Numbered from the stretch's first letter, positions 1-7,027 are shown. The stretch is DNA of 8,182 bases from an uncultured Saprospiraceae bacterium (GCA_938044055.1 CALIQO010000065.1:1-8182); one strand, 5' to 3'. Program-made: numbers and translations. Notes: generated from the sequence alone by a model not told the origin.

Positions 1-3000
1 CCTATGCTCGTGTAAAATATATTGAGAACCCGGGTTCTACTAGCTTTAATCGTTTTGGTCGAACCGTCAGTCTTTACAGAGATGTATTGGTGATCGCAGC
101 ACCAAGTTTCAGTGGTACGGGCAGAGTATATCTATTCAAAAAAGACGAGGGCGGTATTGATAATTGGGGTTTGGTAGCTGAAATTCGACAGCTAGAACCT
201 TTTTTCCGTGATCAATTTGGCTTTAGTCTAGCTCATGATAGCCATAACTTATTTGTCAGTACAGTGAGAGGTGACGACTATGGGAGAAACAGTGGCAGTA
301 TATATCGATATAGTATCAAGGCACAACCTTTTACTACTACATGGACTGTAGGTACTGGTAGTGATCTCACCATACCCCTTCAAGCAGGGATCTATGATTT
401 TGACTATGTGTGGACACTGGTGTCAGATCCTACGATGCAGATTGTAGGCTCTCATACCACCTCTGACGGAGATTTTACGACCACTTTTGTGGATGGTGGA
501 GCGTATACCCTTGAGATATCAGGTAGATTTCCACACTTCAAAGGGTATCCCGCTACTCAGCTAGTAGATGTGACTCAGTGGGGCAGTAATGCTTGGGAGA
601 GTATGAGCGCAAGCTTTAAAGACTGGACAGGCACCTCCTTTTCTGCAGTAGATATTCCTGACCTGTCGGCGGTATCTGATTTTACAGCGGCTTTTAGTGG
701 TGCTAGTTCTTTTAATAGTGATATAAGTACTTGGAATATGCAGACTGCAGAGGCCTTGGATTCTATGTTTTTTGAGGCCGGCGCATTCAATCAAGACATC
801 AGTAAGTGGGATGTAAGTAATGTGACCTCCATGGCATATATGTTCGCTGATGCGGATAGTTTTGATCAGCCTATTGGCCAATGGGAGGTCAATGCTAATG
901 AGAATTTTGATGGTATGTTTCAGAACAATGATGCATTCGGCCAGCCGCTTGGAGATTGGCAATTCAATCCAGCTGCCAGCTTCGAAGATGTATTTCTCGA
1001 TGCCACTGCTTTCGCTTGTGAGTCTTGGTCTGAAACGATCATCGGCTGGAGACTGGGAAATGAAGATAAAGAAGACATAGCTATAGGCGGTCCCATTGCA
1101 GAAGTTGACTCCTTAGCAAGTATAGCGAGACTAGAACTGGAAGGGAAAGGATGGACGATAAATGGAAATCCAATAAATTCGAATTGTGCAGCTCCTGTGG
1201 GCAAAGTCTGGCTTGGTGCCATAGACAGTTCATGGACCGAACCTGAAAATTGGTTCCCTAGCGGTCTACCTGTAAAGGGTGATAGCATTGTGATAGCTCT
1301 ACGAACGCACCAGCCAACACTAAGCACAGAGAGCCCTCAGCTCGCATCAATTACCATCGGTAGTGGTGTAAGAGTTTCTGTCACAGATGAAGGAGTACTC
1401 AGCATAAATGGTAGTCTTAATGCAAGTGCAGAACCTGTAGGCATCAAGTTCGTCGGAGAGGATCCGAGACTGATCAACGATGGTACTACAAGAATCGATA
1501 GTACCTTCGATGCTGTCCGTTTTGAAAACACCTTCTTCAAAACAGGAGAGGTCATCAACAGTGGATTTTTCGAAACAAGCAACACTGAAAATTCATCTTT
1601 TGTAGGCACAGGAGTAGGGGGAAAACTCATCAATCAGCCTTGTGCAATCATAAATATCGATGCAAAGATTGACACCATCATAGGGCGTATCAACAACCAA
1701 GGATTAATTAATTATTTCGCTACTAGCTATACCAACAACGGCGAATTTCTTGGTGAAGCATTCAGGTATGATCCACTGGAATTACTTCCTACTAATACTG
1801 CAGCTAATGACAATCCGACCTACGTAGAGATACCGTATAATCCAGAATTTTTCAATATTGATATAGATGGTGACGGCATCACACTTTGTGAAGGTGATAA
1901 CGTGGATGATATCTTCAGGCCATTCAAGTCAGAATGGTTGTTTGAAACTCCAACATCCTTCGTGCTCTCACCCAATCCAGACTATGATTATGACTATTTT
2001 CTCTGTCTAAGAGACATAGCAACGGGAAAGGTGACTTGTGGATCGTACGATCAGAATGTCAGCGATCACGTGATAGGATCAGACTTGACCCAGAATCAAG
2101 AGCTTCTGATTGTAGGTGATTTTCCACACATGCAGGGACACGACGTGGCAACACTGACTGCAGTTACACAATGGGGCGATATCAAATGGAAGAGCATGGA
2201 ATCCATGTTTGAAAATTGGCCAGGTGCGGATCTTTTGGATACCGATATACCCGATCTTTCTGAAGCTAATACACTGAGGAGCATGTTTAAGAATGCGTCA
2301 AACTATCTTGGAGACGTAGAGACTTGGGACGTATCAAATGTTGAGAATATGGAGGAAATGTTCTTCGGAGCGTCTGCCTTTAATGATGAGATCGCCGGAT
2401 GGGATGTTGGCAATGTAACGACGATGCAAAGTATGTTTGAAGATGCCGACAGCTTCAACCAACCCCTTGGAGATTGGGACATTAGCAATGTAACCAGCTT
2501 CAGAAGAATGTTTGCATTAAATGACGGAATGAATCAAAATCTGGGGAGATGGAGATTCTCCAATAGTGATGATTTAATGGATATGCTAGAGGGTGCTACA
2601 GCATTTGATTGTGATAATTACTCATCCACACTTATAGGCTGGAATTATGGAAACCCTAATGTGTTTGTCAAATTCTTAGGAACATCTCCAACGCTGGAAT
2701 ACGACCAACAAGGAGGCGCAGCAGTAGCCGAGTTATTTGACAAATTTTGGCTTGTTCCAGGTGTACAAATTGATGGTGATTGTATCACCTCAAAAGATAA
2801 GTACTGGAAAGGAGGATTCACTGGGTTCGAAGCATCTCCAAGTGCTTGGAGTAATTCATTCAATTGGGCCCCATTTGGTGCCCCAGTGGCGGGAGATGCT
2901 GTATTTATCCCTACACAAGAACATGACCCCATTCTTGACAAGATCACCCCATTTCTAAAGAGCATAGAAATATTTAGCGGAGCTACCGTGACGGTCACGC

Positions 3001-3029
3001 CTTCAGGAAAATTACGATTACAGGATTAA
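1..3029 (+). CDS. Large secreted/surface protein with FG-GAP, BspA-like (DUF285) and Asn-Trp modules; 5' end missing
   Basis: The reading frame is open from the first complete codon at position 3, so the gene starts left of the window. A TTG at 87 is internal and not the start, because FG-GAP sequence lies upstream of it. Visible in order: two FG-GAP repeats of integrin-type beta-propellers (about 51-155, with 'FGRTVSL' and 'VLVIAAPSFSGTGRVYLF'; about 216-327, with 'FGFSL' and 'GRNSGSIYRY'); BspA-like DUF285 repeats (about 570-1065, typical 'FNQDISKWDVSNVTSM..MF'); a beta module opening with 'VWLG....SW..PENW' (about 1198-1790); an Asp-rich likely calcium loop 'DIDGDGITLCEGDNVDD' (about 1858-1910); DUF285 again (about 2150-2640); and a second W/NW module (2800-3026). 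Such architecture is typical of cell-surface or extracellular binding proteins. The ligand is unknown. No type IX secretion C-terminal domain is visible, and the protein ends inside the second beta module. The next gene begins 35 nt downstream. Confidence 0.9.
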   Translation, partial: YARVKYIENPGSTSFNRFGRTVSLYRDVLVIAAPSFSGTGRVYLFKKDEGGIDNWGLVAEIRQLEPFFRDQFGFSLAHDSHNLFVSTVRGDDYGRNSGSIYRYSIKAQPFTTTWTVGTGSDLTIPLQAGIYDFDYVWTLVSDPTMQIVGSHTTSDGDFTTTFVDGGAYTLEISGRFPHFKGYPATQLVDVTQWGSNAWESMSASFKDWTGTSFSAVDIPDLSAVSDFTAAFSGASSFNSDISTWNMQTAEALDSMFFEAGAFNQDISKWDVSNVTSMAYMFADADSFDQPIGQWEVNANENFDGMFQNNDAFGQPLGDWQFNPAASFEDVFLDATAFACESWSETIIGWRLGNEDKEDIAIGGPIAEVDSLASIARLELEGKGWTINGNPINSNCAAPVGKVWLGAIDSSWTEPENWFPSGLPVKGDSIVIALRTHQPTLSTESPQLASITIGSGVRVSVTDEGVLSINGSLNASAEPVGIKFVGEDPRLINDGTTRIDSTFDAVRFENTFFKTGEVINSGFFETSNTENSSFVGTGVGGKLINQPCAIINIDAKIDTIIGRINNQGLINYFATSYTNNGEFLGEAFRYDPLELLPTNTAANDNPTYVEIPYNPEFFNIDIDGDGITLCEGDNVDDIFRPFKSEWLFETPTSFVLSPNPDYDYDYFLCLRDIATGKVTCGSYDQNVSDHVIGSDLTQNQELLIVGDFPHMQGHDVATLTAVTQWGDIKWKSMESMFENWPGADLLDTDIPDLSEANTLRSMFKNASNYLGDVETWDVSNVENMEEMFFGASAFNDEIAGWDVGNVTTMQSMFEDADSFNQPLGDWDISNVTSFRRMFALNDGMNQNLGRWRFSNSDDLMDMLEGATAFDCDNYSSTLIGWNYGNPNVFVKFLGTSPTLEYDQQGGAAVAELFDKFWLVPGVQIDGDCITSKDKYWKGGFTGFEASPSAWSNSFNWAPFGAPVAGDAVFIPTQEHDPILDKITPFLKSIEIFSGATVTVTPSGKLRLQD
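510..1412 (+). repeat. Internal tandem module, copy 1 (DUF285 block + W/NW beta module)
   Basis: This stretch encodes about 301 residues that align along their whole length with copy 2 at 2103-3026. Shared landmarks in the same order are 'FPH.(K/Q)G', 'VTQWG', 'DIPDLS', 'NVTSM'-type DUF285 repeats, 'ATAF.C', '(T/S)(I/L)IGW..GN', a 'W.G' strand, 'NW....P..GD' and a 'SG....VT' strand. In copy 1 the beta module runs on for roughly another 125 residues beyond 1412. This is a protein-level duplication, and the DNA copies have diverged. Confidence 0.75.
2103..3026 (+). repeat. Internal tandem module, copy 2 (DUF285 block + shortened W/NW beta module)
   Basis: This is the second copy of the module at 510-1412, about 308 residues. 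Its DUF285 repeats are closer to the family consensus ('SNVENMEEMF', 'GNVTTMQSMF', 'SNVTSFRRMF'). It ends with the stop codon at the position that corresponds to about 1412 in copy 1, so the beta extension that follows in copy 1 is absent here. Confidence 0.75.
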
Positions 3030-3031
3030 AA

Positions 3032-3043
3032 AATAGATCTATT
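3032..3043. repeat. 12-bp perfect palindrome in the gap after the first gene
   Basis: AATAGATCTATT is self-complementary over 12 bp. It sits between the stop at 3029 and the start at 3065. It could be a regulator site, but at this AT content a short palindrome can arise by chance. No T-run follows that would make it a terminator. Confidence 0.25.
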
Positions 3044-3064
3044 GAAAATTACAAAACCTTAAAA

Positions 3065-3838
3065 ATGAAACAATCAGTAGTAAACATAGTACTAGTCCTT
3101 TTCTTTCACTTAGTCACTATTATTGCTTCCAGTGGACAAGTTGTGCTTAGCGAAGACAATTCTGCAACAGCTGATCCAAGCGCTGTATTGGATATCCAAT
3201 CATTGGACAAAGGAATCCTCCTTCCTAGAATGACAAGTACCCAGCGAGAGCTCATTTCTAATCCGGCAGAAGGGCTGATAGTGTATGATACGAATACGAA
3301 ATCATTTCATTATTATACATCAGATGGGTGGCTTGAGCTCGCATTTAATGCTCCTACGGAGGGACGCTCTATTTTTGTTACGCCCACATCTCTTGACGGT
3401 TCAAGTTTTTCCGGTAGTGCATCACGGGGAACCGTAGGTAGTCATAGAACTGCAAATATGCCAAATGGCTCTACCTCAAATTTAGTATTCACACTCCCTA
3501 TACCTGCAGATTATCACAGTGGGTTAAATACTGCCAAGATCATCTACACAAGTACAAGTACTAGTGGAAATATTGGTGTCACTTTCCAGTCGAAGGCATT
3601 TGGTGTTGGGGATGTCATATCGCAAGCCCCTACAGGAACTGAAGAAACACTTCCACCACCTGCAACAGCTAATCATCTACAAGTAGCTACTGTTTCAATA
3701 GGAGATGGAGCAAATCCAGACCTCAATGACCTTTTCTTGTTGTGTATTTTTCGCAGAAATGGAGCGAGTGCTTTAGATACTTCTACAGGAACATTTCAGT
3801 TGATAGGAATGATACTAGACTATCAAGCAATAGAATAA
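3065..3838 (+). CDS. Secreted tail-fibre-like protein, paralog 1 of 3
   Basis: The gene encodes 257 residues. A signal peptide (residues 1-25, hydrophobic 'IVLVLFFHLVTIIASS', likely cleaved before Gln-Val-Val) directs export. Residues 35-90 carry the block 'SAVLDIQSLDKGILLPRM' followed by 'NPAEGLIVYDT' and 'Y.SDGWLEL', a module frequent at the N-terminus of secreted Bacteroidota proteins and of tail-fibre-like proteins. The remaining ~160 residues are beta-rich, with 'LPIPADYHSGLNTAKIIYTS', 'FRRNGASALDTSTGT' and a final 'LIGMILDYQ'. That pattern resembles, from memory, a domain common in phage structural or receptor-binding proteins. ATG at 3065 is supported by the signal peptide that follows directly. 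The upstream gap is 35 nt and AT-rich, without a Shine-Dalgarno sequence, as is usual in this phylum. The role is unknown; surface binding or adhesion is an inference. Confidence 0.88.
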   Translation: MKQSVVNIVLVLFFHLVTIIASSGQVVLSEDNSATADPSAVLDIQSLDKGILLPRMTSTQRELISNPAEGLIVYDTNTKSFHYYTSDGWLELAFNAPTEGRSIFVTPTSLDGSSFSGSASRGTVGSHRTANMPNGSTSNLVFTLPIPADYHSGLNTAKIIYTSTSTSGNIGVTFQSKAFGVGDVISQAPTGTEETLPPPATANHLQVATVSIGDGANPDLNDLFLLCIFRRNGASALDTSTGTFQLIGMILDYQAIE

Positions 3839-3946
3839 TTGAACAGGGTTGAGATTATTTTGGGTTGATGTGGAAAGTGGATTGGAGGTTATAAAATGAC
3901 ACAATTTAATACAAAAGAAAAAGCACCTTATCAAAAAATAAAAGAT

Positions 3947-4735
3947 ATGAAAACTAAACGATTATATGTTCTCACCCTCTTAATAACTGCTGTCTCATTT
4001 GTAGGAAAGTTGCACGCTCAGATTGCGATCAATAAGAATGGATTGCCAGCGGATCTGAGTGCGATTTTGGATATTACATCCAATGATAGAGGGCTACTGA
4101 TGCCTAGGATGACTACATTAGAAAGAGAAGGTATAGCTGATCCTGCACAGGGTTTGGTATTGTACGATACAGACCTAGAGAATTACTATTTTTTCAGAGA
4201 TACTGCATGGAGTGAATTAGTAGCTGCAAAATCGACATCTGCGCGGTCTTTACTCATTTCTGCAAATACGCTAGCAAGTAGTAGCTTGTCTGGAAATACG
4301 GATATAGGAATTGTAAATCCTGCATTTTTCATACCGAGTATCAAAGTAATAGATATGGGTAGTGGTGGAATCGGCAATATTGTAGTAAATCTTCCTAAGC
4401 CGGCAGACTTGGTCAATGGTTTCCTATCGGCCAAGATTTTATACACCAGTAATAGTAGTATTGGCAATTTTAATGTTTCGATTCTGGTGGAAGACTATGC
4501 GCCAGGTGATGATCTCACTTCAGCTCCGCTCGAAGTGGCGAATGCCACCATTCCTGCCCCTATTATTTTTCGTCATCTCGCTGTAGAAGAAATTCCATTA
4601 GACTCAAGTGCCTTATATGATGAAGATGCAGAGCAAATGCTGTTAATATTTCGTAGAAATACAGGCAGTAGCAGTGATACTTCTACAAAGACACTGAAGA
4701 TTTTAGGAATCCTACTTGAATACCAGGGAAGCTAA
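3947..4735 (+). CDS. Secreted tail-fibre-like protein, paralog 2 of 3
   Basis: From ATG 3947 the gene encodes 262 residues. I chose this start because a normal signal peptide follows at once (MKTKRLYVL..., cleavage likely at 'LHA|QIAI'). An upstream in-frame ATG at 3896 would add 17 polar residues in front, but it has a good GGAGGT at 3884-3889, so it cannot be excluded. The layout matches paralog 1: 'SAILDITSNDRGLLMPRM', 'DPAQGLVLYDTD', then a C-terminal domain with 'LPKPADLVNGFLSAKILYTS', 'GDDLTSAP', 'IFRRNTGSSSDTSTKT' and a final 'LGILLEYQ'. Its middle part (about 100-150) is the most divergent of the three. The gap to the preceding gene is 108 nt (57 nt if the earlier start is used). Function unknown. 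Confidence 0.87.
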   Translation: MKTKRLYVLTLLITAVSFVGKLHAQIAINKNGLPADLSAILDITSNDRGLLMPRMTTLEREGIADPAQGLVLYDTDLENYYFFRDTAWSELVAAKSTSARSLLISANTLASSSLSGNTDIGIVNPAFFIPSIKVIDMGSGGIGNIVVNLPKPADLVNGFLSAKILYTSNSSIGNFNVSILVEDYAPGDDLTSAPLEVANATIPAPIIFRHLAVEEIPLDSSALYDEDAEQMLLIFRRNTGSSSDTSTKTLKILGILLEYQGS

Positions 4736-4784
4736 AAATAAATACCTAGAAATAATTTGGAGATATCACATAAAAAAAACTAGA

Positions 4785-5555
4785 ATGAAAAAAAATGACT
4801 TTCTGCAGATTTACTACAGCATTGTTCTATTGACTTTTACAAGTACACTGAGCGTTGGTCAGGTTTCAATTAATATGGATGATATGTCAGCTGATGAAAG
4901 TGCTGTCTTAGATGTCCAATCAACGGATCAGGGTGTGCTTATTCCCCGCCTTGCGACTGTCCAAAGAGCCGCAATAAGTAATCCAGCTGATGGCTTATTG
5001 GTATTTGATACCGATAGCTTAGCTTTTTTCTTCGCAGAGAATGACTTGTGGGAAAAGCTAGAACCTATTGATTCAGAATTTACAACTAAGAGATCTGTAT
5101 TTTACTCTGCTACGTCAATAATCAATACTTCTTTTGTAGATAGCGGCCGTGGAACTATTGGTAATACGAGAGTTTTTTTTATGCCTCCAAGCGCGGTATC
5201 ATTTATATTCTTTAATCTTCCTATCCCAACAGACTATAAGAGTGGTTTACTGTCTGTAAAACTACTTTACACAAGCAATGCCACTACAGGTAATTTCAGG
5301 GTGAATTTATTTGGTGAGGAACATCAGTCAGGAACAGATTTGACAAAAAATCCTGGTGGAGGAGGAAATACATTTCCAGCACCAAATGGAGTTCATCAAC
5401 TCGCCGAATTTGATTTAGGATTCTTGGATAGTAATCCATCAGAGGATATTGACTTTATCTATTTTCAACTAAAAAGACAAGTAAACAACCCTTTAGATAC
5501 TTGCGATGGACAATTGCATATCATAGGTTTTGTACTTGAGTATGATGGGCAGTAA
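4785..5555 (+). CDS. Secreted tail-fibre-like protein, paralog 3 of 3
   Basis: From ATG 4785 the gene encodes 256 residues. The frame opens further upstream at TTG 4716, but that would overlap the previous gene and bury the signal peptide, so the ATG is preferred. The signal peptide contains 'IVLLTFTSTLSVG', with mature protein from Gln-Val. The same two parts follow: 'SAVLDVQSTDQGVLIPRL' with 'NPADGLLVFDTD', and a C-terminal domain with 'RSVFYSATS', 'GRGTIGNT', 'LPIPTDYKSGLLSVKLLYTS', a Gly-rich loop 'NPGGGGN' and a final 'IIGFVLEYDG'. The Arg-Arg pair before the conserved 'DT' in the other two paralogs is Lys-Arg here, and the DT is 'LDTCDG'. The gene lies 49 nt after paralog 2 and 62 nt before the LytTR gene. 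Function unknown. Confidence 0.87.
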   Translation: MKKNDFLQIYYSIVLLTFTSTLSVGQVSINMDDMSADESAVLDVQSTDQGVLIPRLATVQRAAISNPADGLLVFDTDSLAFFFAENDLWEKLEPIDSEFTTKRSVFYSATSIINTSFVDSGRGTIGNTRVFFMPPSAVSFIFFNLPIPTDYKSGLLSVKLLYTSNATTGNFRVNLFGEEHQSGTDLTKNPGGGGNTFPAPNGVHQLAEFDLGFLDSNPSEDIDFIYFQLKRQVNNPLDTCDGQLHIIGFVLEYDGQ

Positions 5556-5617
5556 AGATGGAGACATTTCAATATGAGAATGCATATGATATAATTCTAA
5601 AATGAAAAACTACGAAT

Positions 5618-5968
5618 ATGATAATTGACAGAACACTAGGACAGCTGAAAGTAGCATGCAAGGAATCAACTTATCTGATTGATTTGTCTGAAATCTCGCA
5701 TATGCATGCCAGTAGCAATTACTCGTTTATTTACTATAAACACAAGTATGTACTGGCTTCAAAAACACTAAGTTATTTTGATGATCAATTGACAGATGAT
5801 AAGTTTATTCGGCCTCACAGGTCATATTATGTAAATGTAGATCACATTGAAAAAATCAACTATTCCAAAAGAGAAATTACGCTAAGGACAGGAAAAGTCA
5901 TCCCGATATCTAGATCTAAAAGAAAAATGATAAAATCATTTTTCAGCGGTGTTGTAATCAAAGAGTAG
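5618..5968 (+). CDS. Stand-alone LytTR-family DNA-binding regulator
   Basis: This 116-residue protein is essentially only a LytTR DNA-binding domain. Visible family marks are 'ISHMHASSNYSFIYY' (residues 26-40), 'SKTLSYFDDQL', the strongly conserved 'FIRPHRSYYVNVDHIEKI' (67-84) and 'GKVIPISRSKRKMIKSFF' near the end. No receiver domain or membrane segment is present, unlike AgrA/LytR response regulators, so its input signal is not apparent. An in-frame TGA at 5603-5605 leaves ATG 5618 as the first ATG start. It is the last gene of the same-strand group, 62 nt behind paralog 3. Such regulators often control neighbouring surface genes, so control of this locus is likely but inferred. Confidence 0.88.
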   Translation: MIIDRTLGQLKVACKESTYLIDLSEISHMHASSNYSFIYYKHKYVLASKTLSYFDDQLTDDKFIRPHRSYYVNVDHIEKINYSKREITLRTGKVIPISRSKRKMIKSFFSGVVIKE

Positions 5969-6033
5969 GGTGGTGCGTTATGGAGCTGATTCAATTCTAT
6001 CATTCTGTTGATGTTTCTTGTTAAACTCTCGAT

Positions 6034-6049
6034 CTAGAATTAAACCATT
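6034..6049 (+). repeat. Direct repeat, copy 1
   Basis: CTAGAATTAAACCATT matches copy 2 at 6103-6118 in 15 of 16 bases. The copies start 69 bp apart in the non-coding DNA between the LytTR gene and the IS remnant. Role unknown; a pair of protein-binding sites or an old duplication are both possible. Confidence 0.4.
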
Positions 6050-6102
6050 TCTTTTATAGTATTACTTATGTACACCCAATCAATGATGGTAAAGTAGCAT
6101 CA

Positions 6103-6118
6103 CTAGAATTAATCCATT
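6103..6118 (+). repeat. Direct repeat, copy 2
   Basis: CTAGAATTAATCCATT, partner of the copy at 6034-6049, with one mismatch. It lies about 30 bp left of the probable IS3 end. The rest of 5969-6146 (about 180 bp) shows no gene and no clear terminator for the upstream group. Confidence 0.4.
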
Positions 6119-6146
6119 CGTTAAGCTTATTTATTCAGTTACCCTT

Positions 6147-6372
6147 TGATCATACCCCCAAAAATAGGACAGTGAGTTTAGTTTGATTACAAACTATTAA
6201 ATTTACTGTTATGAGCAGAAGAAAGTACACATCAAAATTTAAGACCAAAGTTGTCTTAGAAGCACTAAAAGAGAAAAGCACATTGGCTGAGTTGGCTCAG
6301 CGTTATGAGATCCATCCTCAACAGATCACTAATTGGAAACGGGAGTTTCTTAATAATGCTGATCAAGTTTTT
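6147..6372 (+). mobile_element. IS3-family insertion sequence remnant (left end plus start of orfA)
   Basis: The left end is probably the TGATCATACCCCCAAAAATA stretch from 6147, followed by GGACAGTGAG. Similar 'CCCCCAAAAATAGGACAG' sequences mark the ends of IS3-type elements in Bacteroidota (recalled, not searched). The start of orfA follows at 6211. Homology to OrfA stops at about 6372. No orfB and no inverted copy of the end sequence are found to the right, so the element has lost all of its right part and cannot move by itself. The exact left boundary and any target duplication cannot be fixed from this sequence. Confidence 0.65.
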
Positions 6373-6429
6373 GACTTTCCATTATCTGATGAACAACTGC
6401 ATTCTCTGACATTTTTCTTCAGAAATTAG
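6211..6429 (+). pseudogene. Truncated IS3-family transposase OrfA fragment
   Basis: Residues 1-54 are a typical IS3 OrfA helix-turn-helix region: 'MSRRKYTSKFKTKVVLEAL', 'STLAELAQRYEIHPQQITNW' and 'KREFLNNADQVF'. In full elements OrfA is about 90-100 residues, with a C-terminal coiled coil, and joins OrfB by frameshifting. Here the sequence changes at 6373 and the last 18 codons are read from the antisense of the neighbouring Crp-like remnant, ending at TAG 6427-6429. The coiled coil and catalytic OrfB are gone, so no transposase activity is expected. Confidence 0.8.
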
Positions 6430-6802
6430 CCCATACTATGTTTTCATTATATAACTTTTCTAAGTCTTTTTTTGATGCTACAAAAAGTTGAGAATCTGTG
6501 ATGGTATAAATGTCAGTAATTGCAGGGTAATCGGAATAATAGCTAAAAAAATCAGATACAAAAACGCCATTGCCAGCTATGTGAATAACCTTTCTTAGCG
6601 TACCATGATTTAATTGGTATTTAACATAACCACCGGAAAGAAAATATATTTTATTACACGTCTTTCCTGAAGCAATCAAGTGACTATTTTTCTGAACCTC
6701 TTGATAATCGAGTAATGATAAAAACTCATCTAATTCCTTGATAGTAAATGAAATGGATGTTCTTAAAAATTGAATTAGTTTCTTTGTGGCGTTTTCTCTC
6801 AT
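6373..6802 (-). pseudogene. Crp/Fnr-family regulator, C-terminally truncated and frameshifted
   Basis: The intact frame (6802 down to TGA 6421-6419) gives 127 residues starting MRENATKKL. It covers an N-terminal helix and most of a cyclic-nucleotide-binding-type beta-roll: 'HLIASGKTCNKIYFLSGGYV', 'VFVSDFFSYYSDYPAITDI', 'SQLFVASKKDLEKLY'. Relatives are about 190 residues and end in a helix-turn-helix, which is missing here. Just past the stop another frame continues with family-like sequence ('LISEEKCQRMQLFIR', 6429-6385), so a frameshift near 6422-6432 is likely. At about 6373 the sequence meets the IS3 remnant. The beta-roll fragment alone should not bind DNA, so I call it a pseudogene. A translated stump with some other role is less likely. 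Confidence 0.72.
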
Positions 6803-6904
6803 AATGGCTTGTAACTATTATACAACCGCGTATTCGTTAGTATATCTCCGTATTTTCTTATAAGCTTCTTGTGCGCTATTTCGAAGTTATAAAATATATC
6901 GGAA

Positions 6905-7027
6905 TTATAACTTTGCCTGGGTTGCAGAAAAATTTACAAGTAGTATGATTGAGTCCCTTCCGTTACTGCCATTTGTCACAGCTACATATCCATTACCTGT
7001 TTCATAGAAAAAACAAAAATAAGACAT
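6905..7027 (-). other. Possible small ORF or gene remnant, 40 codons
   Basis: On the minus strand ATG 7027-7025 opens a frame of 40 residues that ends at TAA (6907-6905 region). The middle, 'ETGNGYVAVTNGSNGRDSII', looks protein-like (Gly/Asn turns alternating with beta-type strands) and may be a piece of a lost beta-rich protein. A stop lies directly before the ATG and no ribosome-binding sequence is seen. I do not recognise a family, and chance is a real alternative. Confidence 0.18.

Noticed and set aside
561..1633. Minus-strand ORFs of 71-135 codons opposite the large surface gene
   Set aside because: They lie inside a frame with clear DUF285/FG-GAP homology on the other strand and show no family sequence or start context of their own.
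2645..2998. 117-codon minus-strand ORF opposite the end of the large gene
   Set aside because: It is antisense to the recognisable second W/NW module and has no recognisable motifs.
4186..4467. 93-codon minus-strand ORF inside paralog 2
   Set aside because: The plus-strand frame is conserved with two paralogs, so this is a shadow frame.
5602..5628. Eight-codon upstream ORF (MKNYEYDN) overlapping the LytTR start
   Set aside because: It is too short to separate from chance and shows no attenuator-like structure; the ATG at 5618 is enough to explain the gene start.
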